A stretch of DNA of 64,000 bases from a bacterium (GTDB lineage Bacteria; Cyanobacteriota; Vampirovibrionia; Gastranaerophilales; Gastranaerophilaceae), in NCBI GenBank assembly GCA_017652265.1, contig JAGCBH010000037.1, positions 24,236 through 88,235 of the forward strand, read 5' to 3'. Shown in pieces: positions 51,448-59,603 of the stretch. The notes below the pieces were generated by a model, which saw only the letters and a program-made list of their open reading frames with translations, searched no databases and was not told the origin of the DNA. How positions within the stretch are numbered: position 1 is the stretch's first letter; the number at the start of each line of letters is the position of its first letter. Made by a program: the position numbers and the translations under genes.

Positions 51448-53670
51448 TTAATACATCAAGTCCCCTACGCCAAACGTAAAGTAACCATGTTTGTTGCCGT
51501 AATGACCAGGATTTGTAAGCGGAATACCATAGTCAATTGACAAAGGTCCCATTCCGGGTACATAAAGTTTCAAACCGACACCCACTGTAACAGCGTGCAT
51601 AGGTCTGTCGTAGATTTTATCCGTAATTGTTTTTCCAAACATCTGACCGGCATCTGCGAACATCGTAAATCTTAAATTCTGTAAGAAATTAATTTTTGTT
51701 CTGTCTAGGAACGGTAAAGGAGTTGCCAATTCAACACTACCCATAATGTAGGCATTACCCGTACCTACACCGCTCATCTTGAAACCTCTGATTGAATAAG
51801 GGCCGCCTAAACGGTATGCCATAACTTCAGGCATATCGCCGTGCAGTTTCCCGCCCCCTCTAAACAGGAACGATAACGAAGATTTCTTTCTTATCGGAAC
51901 ATAATGTTTTATCATACCTGAAAGTTTGCCATGCGTGTTTGAGAAATGTGTCATACCAAATTCTTCATCAAATCTGATACTTGCCATAGTTCCTCTTCTT
52001 GTAACGGTATTGCTATCTCTTGTATCATACATTAATCCGGGACTTAAAGACAGGAACAAGCCACCCTCAAGTTGTTCTGCACGTTTTGAAATCGGGATAT
52101 TATTTTTTGCATAAAGTTTTTCTATATCCTTGCGTCCGCCCTCTTTTAAATCAATATTTTCAACACCTAATGTAAAGGTACTTGTCATATTTTTATTTGA
52201 TTTAATTCTGTGAGCCAAAGTCAGTTCACCGCCCAATCTGCGTTCAATAGCAAGCGGTATCTGATAGCTGCCGAAATCTCTGTAATATGCTTTTGCCAAG
52301 AATGATGTATCAGCATTCAAAAAATACGGTTCAAAGAAACTTAATTCTGCCTGCAAATTCATTCTTCTTAAAATTGAAGCATCATTAAGAATTAAACCTG
52401 TACCGACCAAAGCGTTAAGTGATAATCTCTGGTTTCTGCCTCTGAAGTTATTATCAGCAATACCGGCAGAACCGAATAAACCTGTTACCGTATCAATACC
52501 GCCGCCGACAGAAACCGTTGCGGTACGTTGTTCTTCAACATTTATCGTAATATCATATGCATCCGGAACATCCTCTGCCGGCTCAACCTCTCTTGTTACA
52601 TCTTTAAATGCCTGAGTCGCATATAGCCTGATTAAATCTTCCTTAACCATGTTTTCGTTATAAATCATACCGGGTTCAGTCAAAACGTTTCGCGCAATTA
52701 TGTAATCTTTTGTTTTTTTGTTACCGGTTATAAAAATTTTATTAACTTTACCCTCGACTATACCAATATTAACTGTACCATCAGGGTCATCCGTAACGGA
52801 ATCCACTCTTGAAAGAACAAAACCTTTGTCTATATAAAGCTTCTGAACATCAGCAATAGCCTGATTTAAAACGCTTATATTTTGCGGTTTACCTTTTATC
52901 GGAATTAAAACATCAAGTATTTCTTCAGTTGAAACAACCGTATTACCTTCAACAGTAAAGTCTGTTATAGGCGCATTTTCTTCAACGACAATCTGAATAG
53001 AAACTGTACCGTCAGGATTGCTGGAAGGGTATGCTTTTAGGTTTTCCGTAAAATATCCCATATCGTAGATATTTTTCAAATCAAGCATAAGCATATCGCG
53101 GCTGTAATGCGCTCCGCTTTGCAACTGCATTTGAGAACGAATTAACTCATTTGAAATGTTATTTGCACCTTCAATCTGAATATCTTTAATTATCGCCTGT
53201 TCTTTTGCAAGCTTTTCTCTTTCCAATTCATAAAGACTTTCCTGAGAATAATTATCTTCATCTGCAACTTCTTCATCTGAATATGTATATGTTTTTGTAT
53301 CTATACCGTCATCATACATATATTCAGGAAAATCATCTCTTTTTTCAGGCTTGGTTTGCTTTTTGTGAACTTTATCAAGATTCTGCCTGTGGGATGATTT
53401 ATCAATCTTGTCGTGCCCTAAATCATTATCTTCCAGCATTCTTTCAAGCGTATTTGTCTGCGGAAGTATAAATTCCGGCATAAAACCTTCATCAGGCGAA
53501 AGCAAATCCCTTATACTCTCTCCCTCAGACGCTTGTGAATTCTGTGTACGCGGAGTATTGTACGGAATAGAATCATTTAAAGTCTCATCAACACCAAGAG
53601 AATACAAAGGCAAGCAGGCTATAATTCCCGCCAGCAACAACAATTTATTTACATAATTGTTTAATTTCAA
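51448..53670 (-). CDS. bamA: Omp85/BamA-family outer-membrane assembly protein
   Basis: The 740-residue protein starts at TTG with GGGAG upstream and has a signal peptide (hydrophobic LLLLAGIIACLPLYSLG). After a disordered acidic region (about 30-165) come three POTRA domains (near 168-240, 240-315 and 315-390), e.g. IQIEGANNISNELIRSQM and VEGNTVVSTEEIL. A 16-stranded barrel follows with GGGIDTVTGLFG, YRLGGPYSIRGFKMSGVGTG and an aromatic C-terminal strand (YFTFGVGDLMY). Three POTRAs are the cyanobacterial arrangement, against five in proteobacteria. It inserts beta-barrels into the outer membrane. skp and pdp follow on the same strand. Confidence 0.95.
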   Translation of the reverse strand: MKLNNYVNKLLLLAGIIACLPLYSLGVDETLNDSIPYNTPRTQNSQASEGESIRDLLSPDEGFMPEFILPQTNTLERMLEDNDLGHDKIDKSSHRQNLDKVHKKQTKPEKRDDFPEYMYDDGIDTKTYTYSDEEVADEDNYSQESLYELEREKLAKEQAIIKDIQIEGANNISNELIRSQMQLQSGAHYSRDMLMLDLKNIYDMGYFTENLKAYPSSNPDGTVSIQIVVEENAPITDFTVEGNTVVSTEEILDVLIPIKGKPQNISVLNQAIADVQKLYIDKGFVLSRVDSVTDDPDGTVNIGIVEGKVNKIFITGNKKTKDYIIARNVLTEPGMIYNENMVKEDLIRLYATQAFKDVTREVEPAEDVPDAYDITINVEEQRTATVSVGGGIDTVTGLFGSAGIADNNFRGRNQRLSLNALVGTGLILNDASILRRMNLQAELSFFEPYFLNADTSFLAKAYYRDFGSYQIPLAIERRLGGELTLAHRIKSNKNMTSTFTLGVENIDLKEGGRKDIEKLYAKNNIPISKRAEQLEGGLFLSLSPGLMYDTRDSNTVTRRGTMASIRFDEEFGMTHFSNTHGKLSGMIKHYVPIRKKSSLSFLFRGGGKLHGDMPEVMAYRLGGPYSIRGFKMSGVGTGNAYIMGSVELATPLPFLDRTKINFLQNLRFTMFADAGQMFGKTITDKIYDRPMHAVTVGVGLKLYVPGMGPLSIDYGIPLTNPGHYGNKHGYFTFGVGDLMY

Positions 53671-53783
53671 AAACTACTCCCTTGGATTTAATCTATTCTT
53701 CGTACACAAAATTTTATCATAAACTTATGTATAATTCAAATACTTTATATGTATGGATTTTTTTAATGATTTATTTTGAAAAA

Positions 53784-54353
53784 TCAAGCATTCGCAGAGA
53801 ATTTTTTTTCCGCTTTTTCTGCCAGAGGTGTAGCAAACAACGGAACTATCACTCTTTTGGCAAGAATTAAAGTTGTAATCAGAGAAAACAGATGTTCAAA
53901 AGACAATGCGATAGTGTCTTTATATTTGTTAATATTTTGCGTTATTTCCCCCGATGTCATATCAGGAAATTTTTTCTGTAATTTTTGTTCAAGCAATGAC
54001 ATTTTTTCAGGATTAAAATGTTTGCCCAAAACTTTGTCAAAAATTTTCGCCTGAGTCGCTTTTTGGGCAATCGTCAAATATGTAAGTATCTGAACGCCGG
54101 TTATAAGAAGAAAATTCATTACATCAAACATTGAAATATATCTTCTCTTGTCATCCGGTATAGATTTATTTCGTTCATTCTTGGCAACGTATATCCCGCA
54201 GTTATAAGCATCCTTTAATATCATTGCACCGATGCTGAATGCCGCAATATAATTACCATCATTTGCTCTGTATCGCTTGCAGACACGCTCCATAAGCCCT
54301 GAATTTGCAAAACTTTTAATCGGTTTGTTGATTATGTCAGAAATTCTAGCCAT
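53784..54353 (-). CDS. Membrane protein of unknown function, linked to the 54.3-kb gene
   Basis: A 189-residue protein with three or four hydrophobic segments (YIAAFSIGAMILKDAYNCGIYVA; MFDVMNFLLITGVQILTYLTIAQ; a C-terminal LFSLITTLILAKRVIVPLFA). A hydrophilic middle region includes VLGKHFNPEKMSLLEQKLQKKFP. I do not know the family. Its layout parallels the upstream gene: Tyr-Ile-x-Ala, a Lys-Arg turn, a long hydrophobic Gln-containing helix and a DK...GK.F stretch. The two overlap by 8 bases and look like diverged copies or halves of one membrane complex. No terminator is obvious after it. Confidence 0.75.
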   Translation of the reverse strand: MARISDIINKPIKSFANSGLMERVCKRYRANDGNYIAAFSIGAMILKDAYNCGIYVAKNERNKSIPDDKRRYISMFDVMNFLLITGVQILTYLTIAQKATQAKIFDKVLGKHFNPEKMSLLEQKLQKKFPDMTSGEITQNINKYKDTIALSFEHLFSLITTLILAKRVIVPLFATPLAEKAEKKFSANA

Positions 54354-54867
54354 TTTTCAACTCCCCGTTTTTTCTGTTTCCGAATTTTTCCATAACGTAC
54401 GGATACCACTTATTCATAATCGTTGCCGTTAAAGGAATTACCGCCATAACCGCTATCAAATTTGTAACACGCTTAAAGGCTTTAATATTCGGCATATTTT
54501 CAGGTTTTAAAGTAAATTTTTTACCAAAGGCTCCCTTTTTAATTTGTTTGTCCAAATATTTATTTACAAGCGGAATTGTAATAAGAGTTTGTAAAACAAC
54601 TCCCGTTAAAGTCATGGCCGTTTGTCTCAATGCAGCATAAATTCTTTTTCTTTTATCCATATCGGTAAAAGGATTTTGTACCATAAACACCGGTGCGATA
54701 ATTCCTGTTCCGATAGCGTTTATGTATATGTCCTGCTTTTCACCCATACGGTTTGAATAACCTGCAAGATACCTGACAAAACGCGGCATTTCATCGTTTA
54801 TTTCTTTTGAAATCCCCGATAAATTTTTCCCTGAAAATTGAATGTTATTTAGCGCACTTGTTTTCAT
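54346..54867 (-). CDS. Membrane protein of unknown function with an N-terminal FSG motif
   Basis: The 173-residue product begins MKTSALNNIQFSGKNLSG, one of the Phe-Gly-type openings repeated in this window. Membrane segments follow: YINAIGTGIIAPVFMVQNPF, LRQTAMTLTGVVLQTLITIPLVNKYLD and VTNLIAVMAVIPLTATIMNKW. The Lys-rich turns between them suggest cytoplasmic loops. It overlaps the next gene by 8 bases, so both are translated together. It begins within about 55 bases of the tRNA-Glu terminator; a separate promoter was not identified. No family recognised. Confidence 0.75.
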   Translation of the reverse strand: MKTSALNNIQFSGKNLSGISKEINDEMPRFVRYLAGYSNRMGEKQDIYINAIGTGIIAPVFMVQNPFTDMDKRKRIYAALRQTAMTLTGVVLQTLITIPLVNKYLDKQIKKGAFGKKFTLKPENMPNIKAFKRVTNLIAVMAVIPLTATIMNKWYPYVMEKFGNRKNGELKNG

Positions 54868-54888
54868 AAATTCTTACAAAAGATGATA

Positions 54889-54917
54889 CAAAAAAAGAGC
54901 TTTTTAAAAAAGCTCCT
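54889..54917 (-). terminator. Terminator of tRNA-Glu
   Basis: GAGCTTTTT pairs with AAAAAGCTC (54897-54915) and a T run follows on the minus strand. Confidence 0.85.
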
Positions 54918-54925
54918 CTATTAAA

Positions 54926-55001
54926 TGGTACTCCCAAGGGGATTTGAACCCCTGCCGCATCCGTGAAAGGGATGTGTCCTAGGCCTCTAGACGATGGGAG
55001 C
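54926..55001 (-). tRNA. tRNA-Glu (anticodon TTC), CCA encoded
   Basis: The minus strand folds as a cloverleaf: acceptor stem GCTCCCA with TGGGAGT (first pair G-U), discriminator A and an encoded CCA. The anticodon loop in CCCTTTCACGG places TTC at the anticodon. The T arm AGGGGTTCAAATCCCCT is canonical. Length is 76 bases. A terminator lies 9 bases downstream. Confidence 0.96.
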
Positions 55002-55176
55002 ATATGCTCTGAACAAAATATCTCGGCTTTGTTCGTGATTATCATAACAAATAAATTTTTAATGTCAATGATTAAATTTTCATTAACATTATAACAAATC
55101 TCTTGCGCAGGATTTTTGTTAGTGATATATCTAACATGTTTAGATTTTACTATTTTATGAAGAAGGAGTAAAAATT

Positions 55177-56181
55177 ATGGTAAAAGTAGCTATTAACGGC
55201 TTTGGAAGAATTGGCAGAAACACACTCAGAGCCGCTGTAAGAGAAGGTATTTTCAACGAAATTGATTATGTTGCAATCAATGACCCTGGTTTGAAACCGG
55301 AAGATGCAGCAAGATTATTCAAATATGACTCTGTTATGGGTAAATTTGACGGTGAAGTTTCAGCTTATGAAGAAGGTATCATAGTAAACGGTAAGAAAAT
55401 CAAATTCTTTGCCGAAAAAGATCCGGCTGTTCTTCCTTGGAAAGATTTAGGTGTAGAAGTTGTTGTTGAGTCAACAGGTTTCTTCACTGATGCTGAAAAA
55501 GCAAAAGCACACATCACAGCAGGTGCTAAAAAAGTTATTATCTCAGCTCCTGCAACTAACGAAGATATTACAATCGTTCTTGGTGTTAACGACAAAATGT
55601 ACGATCCTGCAAAACACAATGTAATTTCAATGGCATCTTGCACAACTAACTGCCTAGCTCCTGTTGCAAAAGTTATTGATGAAAAATTCGGTATCGTTAA
55701 AGGTTTGATGACAACAGTTCACTCATACACAGGCGACCAGAGAATTCTTGATGCAGGTCACAAAGATCCTCGTCGTGCAAGAGCAGGCGCTTTGAACATC
55801 GTTCCTACAAAAACAGGTGCTGCTAAAGCTGTTGCATTAGTATTACCTCAATTAAAAGGTAAATTGGACGGTTTCGCAATGCGTGTTCCTACCCCTGACG
55901 TTTCACTCGTTGACGTTGTATTTGAAGTAGGTAAAGACGTAACTGTTGAAGAAGTTAACGCAGCATTAAAAGCAGGCGCTGACGGCCATGTTCTTTGCTA
56001 CACAGATGAACCGTTAGTATCATCAGACTACGTTGGTACTTCACAAAGTTCAACTGTTGACGGCTTGTTAACTCGTGTAATGGGCGGAAATCAGGTTAAG
56101 ATTATTTCTTGGTATGACAACGAAATGGGTTATTCAACTCGTTTGGCTGAAACTACTAAGATGGTTGCTTCTAAACTGTAA
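55177..56181 (+). CDS. gap: Glyceraldehyde-3-phosphate dehydrogenase
   Basis: A 334-residue glycolytic enzyme with AGAAGGAG upstream. It has the Rossmann start KVAINGFGRIGRNTLRA, the active-site SCTTNCLAP (Cys155), and TTVHSYTGDQRILDAGHKDPRRARAGALNIVPT. The C-terminal WYDNEMGYSTRLAET is intact. Asp36 in YVAINDPG is the residue that usually favours NAD over NADP, so a catabolic (Gap1-like) role fits better than a Calvin-cycle role. It forms a single-gene unit closed by a strong terminator. Confidence 0.98.
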   Translation: MVKVAINGFGRIGRNTLRAAVREGIFNEIDYVAINDPGLKPEDAARLFKYDSVMGKFDGEVSAYEEGIIVNGKKIKFFAEKDPAVLPWKDLGVEVVVESTGFFTDAEKAKAHITAGAKKVIISAPATNEDITIVLGVNDKMYDPAKHNVISMASCTTNCLAPVAKVIDEKFGIVKGLMTTVHSYTGDQRILDAGHKDPRRARAGALNIVPTKTGAAKAVALVLPQLKGKLDGFAMRVPTPDVSLVDVVFEVGKDVTVEEVNAALKAGADGHVLCYTDEPLVSSDYVGTSQSSTVDGLLTRVMGGNQVKIISWYDNEMGYSTRLAETTKMVASKL

Positions 56182-56199
56182 TTTTCAGTTTGTTATAAT

Positions 56200-56232
56200 A
56201 AAAAGCGCAGGATTTTCATTCTGCGCTTTTTA
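56200..56232 (+). terminator. Terminator of gap
   Basis: AAAAGCGCAGGAT pairs with ATTCTGCGCTTTT around a short loop, followed by T residues. Confidence 0.88.
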
Positions 56233-56449
56233 ATTTTTATATTTTAAATCTACTAATTCTGCATACAAAAAATCTGATGTTTTTTCCGTATAATTCAAAA
56301 TCGGTCTTAATTTATAAAAATCCTCGGTATCGTAATATTTTTCACAAAACGCTTTAATAAGAAAGATATTACTTATATACTTCTTCCGCTTTATCGTATA
56401 AATTATTAATTATTTTAGAATTAAGTTTATTATTTTGTTTGAACATCAT
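56230..56449 (-). pseudogene. Small gene broken by a single-base frameshift, divergent from the XRE regulator
   Basis: From an ATG at 56449 the minus strand reads MMFKQNNKLNSKIINNLYD and KAEEVYK, then a stop at 56369-56371. The next frame continues without a break as SNIFLIKAFCEKYYDTEDFY, then KLRPILNYTEKTSDFLYAEL and VDLKYKN to a stop at 56230-56232. Together these make one helical protein of about 72 residues, with the join at 56372-56374. One extra base would explain it; programmed frameshifting or an assembly error are alternatives. It lies head to head with the XRE regulator, about 80 bases apart, so the two may have worked as a pair. The function is unknown. Confidence 0.6.
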
Positions 56450-56531
56450 TTTCTCATTTTCTATATTTTAATGTTGATATCTACATTTTATTATATTGAT
56501 TAAAATATGTCAAGTACATATTATAATAGTT

Positions 56532-56771
56532 ATGAAAAATAAAAGTTGTAGTGATTTTAGCAAAAAAATATGTATTAAAATCCTTTTAGAACGGCGAAAA
56601 AGAAAATTATCGCAAGAGCAGTTAGCAAGTTTATCAAATTTAAGTTGTAATACAATCGGTAAACTTGAGCGCGGAGAAACATCACCATCAATAGACACCA
56701 TTGAAAAAGTTGCCAATGCTTTCGGCATGACTTTTCAAGAGTTAACGGATGTAACAAAAATTGATTTATAG
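56532..56771 (+). CDS. XRE-family helix-turn-helix regulator
   Basis: The ATG at 56532 starts a 79-residue protein; the longer frame to 56496 would begin upstream of the promoter. It is a Cro/C1-type domain: IKILLERRKRKLSQEQLASLSNLSCNTIGKLERGETSPSIDTIEKVANAFGMTFQELTDV, with the QEQLA helix, recognition helix and LERGE turn. It should bind DNA as a dimer. TATAAT (56522-56527) ends only 4 bases before the ATG and no ribosome site is visible, so the message is probably leaderless. A frameshifted small gene is divergent from it. Confidence 0.9.
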   Translation: MKNKSCSDFSKKICIKILLERRKRKLSQEQLASLSNLSCNTIGKLERGETSPSIDTIEKVANAFGMTFQELTDVTKIDL

Positions 56772-56772
56772 A

Positions 56773-57168
56773 CTAAATATTATCTTCTTCAGAATTTTCT
56801 TGCTCTTGTTCAAATAATTCCGCATCCTGAGCTAGGATTTTTTCCAGAGTTTCGGTTATTTCTTCATCTTTAGCTATTTTTTCTTCTTCTTTTTCTTCAA
56901 GAATGGTCTTTTTCTTGTTATTAATAACATTTGCAACATTCATCATGGCAAGGGAATTCAATGTTGCTCTGAGTACAGCACTTCGGTCCATGTATGGGTT
57001 TTGATTAAATTGGGATTCTTCTTCTTCACCCTTTTGAAGAGCAAAATATTCACTACCCTGCCCCATTTTATCATCCTGGGTTTTGGCCGCAGTACCGGAT
57101 ATGTCGCCGCTTTTAAAATTGAACGAACCTCCAATTCCATAGAATCCTGCTGATCTGTTATCGACCAT
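56773..57168 (-). CDS. Acidic coiled protein of unknown function
   Basis: A 131-residue protein with AGGGGAT upstream. The N-terminus (AGFYGIGGSFNFKSGDISG) has the Phe-Gly/FKSG style seen in other unknowns of the window. The second half is a highly charged helix with long Glu/Lys runs (TILEEKEEEKIAKDEEITETLEKILAQDAELFEQEQE). A short hydrophobic helix (AMMNVANVI) lies between. No membrane span or signal peptide is present. I do not know the family. It ends one base from the converging XRE stop, and copy I of the shared promoter lies upstream. Confidence 0.72.
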   Translation of the reverse strand: MVDNRSAGFYGIGGSFNFKSGDISGTAAKTQDDKMGQGSEYFALQKGEEEESQFNQNPYMDRSAVLRATLNSLAMMNVANVINNKKKTILEEKEEEKIAKDEEITETLEKILAQDAELFEQEQENSEEDNI

Positions 57169-57231
57169 GTTTTTTATCCCCTTGTGTTTATTTAAATGCT
57201 TATTACGGCAATTAAATCACATTTATTTGCT

Positions 57232-57284
57232 ATTAAAATCCTCTAAAAAGATTATTTTGCTATTTGTTATAAAAATATTTACAA
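57232..57284 (-). promoter_or_regulatory. Shared non-canonical promoter (copy I, weaker) of the 56.8-kb gene
   Basis: AGCAAAA (57255-57261) and ATTTTAAT (57232-57239), 15 bases apart. A perfect TTGTAAA (57278-57284) lies 16 bases upstream, its partner copy degenerate. Confidence 0.55.
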
Positions 57285-57383
57285 TATTTAATCTAATTTA
57301 TTCTCATATTATTGTAATTTTATGAAAAATAGTGTAAAATTAGTCCGTTGAAATAATATAGCAATTTTAAGAGGTTATTTTTT

Positions 57384-58721
57384 ATGAATTTTAATTTGTT
57401 AATGCAAATATTGGTTGCCCTTGGGCTTGGTATCAAAAGAAACTGGCATATATTTTCAGGTATCGTTCTTGGTATAATTTGCGGTATCCTGTTGCACACT
57501 TTTAATACACCTTATAACAACAGCATTATGCAATGCCTTGTATTTGTCGGACAGGTATTCTTAAGACTTATACAAATGGTAGTTATTCCGCTTGTTGTTT
57601 CCGCAATAATCATCGGCGTTACAAGTATCGGTGATAACAGACAGCTTGGTAAATTCGGTAAAAAGATGATTATTTACTACGGTATAATAACTTCAGTTGC
57701 CGTTTTAATCGGCGGTTTGCTTGCATTATTCTTTAAGCCGGGACTTGGTGCGGCTCAATATATTACCGCAAATGCAGCTTTGAGCGCTCAAGAAATGGTC
57801 AGAAATGCTATGGCAGAACAGGGTAATGTTTTACATCTGATTTTGGGCTTTATCCCTCAAAATCCTTTCAAATGTTTTGCTGACGGCAACATGGTTTCAA
57901 TAATCGTATTTGTTCTGATTTTTGCAATAGCACTTGCTAAAGTCGGCGACATCAACAGACCTATCGTTTCATTCTTTGAATCGGTATTTGCGGCAACAAT
58001 GAAAATAACCGACTGGATTATGCTTTTTGCGGCTCCAGGTGTATTTGCCCTGACAGCAAGCGTTATCGCATCATTCGGTATTGAAATTTTTGAAATAATT
58101 TCTAAATATTTGTTAGTTCTTGCTATCGGATTCTTGATAATGCTTTTTGTTGTGTATCCGATATTCTTGAAAGTCTTTTCAAAAGTATCAGCTGCTGTTT
58201 TATATTCAGCCGTAGCTGAGGCTTTGATGGTTGCTTTCGGTACAGCAAGTTCATCTGCAACCTTACCTTTAACTATTGCCTGCTGCGAAAAACGTGGTAT
58301 TTCTCATAAAATCGCAAGTTTTGTACTTCCATTGGGCGCAACGCTTAACTTTGACGGAACAGCATTATTACAAATGGTTGCGGTTATATTCTTAGCACAG
58401 GCATACGGAATTATTCTTACACCTGTATTACTTGTTAAAATCGGTATTTTAACTATCGTTGCATCAAGTACATGCGCAGGTATTCCAGGTGCAGGTTTAA
58501 TCACAATTGCGTTAGTTTTGAACGGTATGGGTCTGAGCCCTGAACAACTTGTTGCAGGATTTGCATTCCTGTTTACATTGGAAAGACTTACAGATATGAT
58601 GAGAACACTTGTTAATGTCGCATCTGATACCGTTGTTGTTGCGGCAATTGCCGATAACGAAAACGAAATCAATTATGACTTATTGAATAATCCTGATAAG
58701 ATTGAAGAAAAAGAAATCTAA
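57384..58721 (+). CDS. SLC1-family amino acid/dicarboxylate:cation symporter (second copy)
   Basis: A 445-residue transporter with AAGAGG upstream. It shows the SLC1 core: several N-terminal helices, the re-entrant motif AFGTASSSATLP, PLGATLNFDGTALLQMVAVIFLAQ (the NMDGT-type motif as NFDGT), CAGIPGAGLITIALVL, and a final helix with MMRTLVNVASDTVVVAAIAD. The SSSATLP form and the MRT...SD...V pattern resemble GltT/EAAT-like members more than DctA, so the substrate may differ from that of the transporter at 8192; this is inference. It is a single-gene unit with a strong terminator. Confidence 0.93.
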   Translation: MNFNLLMQILVALGLGIKRNWHIFSGIVLGIICGILLHTFNTPYNNSIMQCLVFVGQVFLRLIQMVVIPLVVSAIIIGVTSIGDNRQLGKFGKKMIIYYGIITSVAVLIGGLLALFFKPGLGAAQYITANAALSAQEMVRNAMAEQGNVLHLILGFIPQNPFKCFADGNMVSIIVFVLIFAIALAKVGDINRPIVSFFESVFAATMKITDWIMLFAAPGVFALTASVIASFGIEIFEIISKYLLVLAIGFLIMLFVVYPIFLKVFSKVSAAVLYSAVAEALMVAFGTASSSATLPLTIACCEKRGISHKIASFVLPLGATLNFDGTALLQMVAVIFLAQAYGIILTPVLLVKIGILTIVASSTCAGIPGAGLITIALVLNGMGLSPEQLVAGFAFLFTLERLTDMMRTLVNVASDTVVVAAIADNENEINYDLLNNPDKIEEKEI

Positions 58722-58737
58722 GATGTCTATAAAAAAA

Positions 58738-58776
58738 TAAAAGCCTCCATTTCCCAAAATGGAGGCTTTTATTTTG
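58738..58776 (+). terminator. Terminator of the second SLC1 gene
   Basis: AAAAGCCTCCATT pairs with AATGGAGGCTTTT around TCCCAA, followed by T residues. Confidence 0.88.
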
Positions 58777-58930
58777 GTAATATTTCCCCGAGGCTCTGCT
58801 CTGGCTTTCCGCCTCGCCAAAATCTTCTGCGCTCGCGTTGAACGGCAACGCTCACAATTCCAACAGAAATTCAACATTTCTGTTGTTAATTGCTCGTCTC
58901 TCACTTCGTTCGTGCCTACGCTCGCTTGTA
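58777..58930. repeat. GC-richer intergenic element with GCGA/GAACGAAGTGAG words
   Basis: This segment lies between two terminators. It is richer in GC than its surroundings and contains CTCACTTCGTTCG and ACGCTCGC words that match, in reverse, words of the element at 5144-5293. It also holds an internal inverted repeat (CAACAGAAATTC... with ...CATTTCTGTTG). No credible gene is present. Open frames here are by-products of the composition. Confidence 0.5.
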
Positions 58931-58956
58931 AAAAAAAGACCTTGGTATTCAAGGCC
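58930..58956 (-). terminator. Terminator-like hairpin downstream of the thioredoxin-like gene
   Basis: CCTTG pairs with CAAGG (58940-58954), followed by an eight-base T run on the minus strand. It lies about 120 bases past the stop of the thioredoxin-like gene. A further inverted repeat, CTTTATA/TATAAAG, lies between them. Confidence 0.6.
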
Positions 58957-59073
58957 TATCCGTTTAAATAAGAAGAGAGAGCTTTATATGCCCGTATAAA
59001 GTTCCCTCAAAAAATTATTTTGCTAGTAAAATTTTAAATATTAAGAAATATTAACGTATTTTTTAAAAAATTC

Positions 59074-59559
59074 TTATTCCATACCCTTTTTGAGAATTTT
59101 TCGCATATCAAGATATCTTGATAATTCTTCTTCAAATCTTGGTAAATAACCATACATGGCAGGATTTATATATGCTCTGTTTCTGAATGGCACATCTTCA
59201 ATGTATATAGACGGAATTGTTGTTATAAGAAATTCAATACATAACGGTGCATTTTTCTGATTATCAACATCTATTTCATAAAAATTAAACTCTTTTTTAA
59301 AATCTTTCTGCAAAGCTAACCATACAGGTCTTATTTTTGTACAGGAAGAGCAATTTTTAGAGTGAAATAACAAAACAGACGGTTTTTGAACTTCTTTCTG
59401 CTTTGTTTCCGCCTTAACAGGTTCTGTCAACTTAATATCTTTGGCAACCGCAACATTTAATAAATTATTTGATGACAACAAATTTTCAACAACACAACCT
59501 GCCGTTAAGCCAAATAAAAAAACTAAAGACAATATGATTATAGTTTTATAGCGCGTCAC
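59074..59559 (-). CDS. Thioredoxin-like lipoprotein
   Basis: The start is taken as GTG at 59559 because AGGAGG lies 5 bases upstream; an in-frame ATG at 59595 has no such site. The 161-residue product has a lipoprotein signal (TRYKTIIILSLVFLFGLTAGC, lipobox LTAGC). A linker rich in Lys/Glu leads to a thioredoxin fold with HSKNCSSCTKIRPVW (CxxC) and the cis-Pro in TTIPSIYIED. It probably reduces or isomerises disulphides at the outer face of the inner membrane or inner face of the outer membrane. It is divergent from the 59.7-kb gene. Confidence 0.87.
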   Translation of the reverse strand: MTRYKTIIILSLVFLFGLTAGCVVENLLSSNNLLNVAVAKDIKLTEPVKAETKQKEVQKPSVLLFHSKNCSSCTKIRPVWLALQKDFKKEFNFYEIDVDNQKNAPLCIEFLITTIPSIYIEDVPFRNRAYINPAMYGYLPRFEEELSRYLDMRKILKKGME

Positions 59560-59603
59560 AACACCCTCCTCAAGAATTCTACAATAAAATATCATTTGTG
59601 CAA

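Noticed and set aside
58680..58952. 90-codon open frame on the minus strand.
   Set aside because: It overlaps the end of the SLC1 gene and its terminator and runs through the GC-richer repeat element; the product is low-quality and lacks a start signal.
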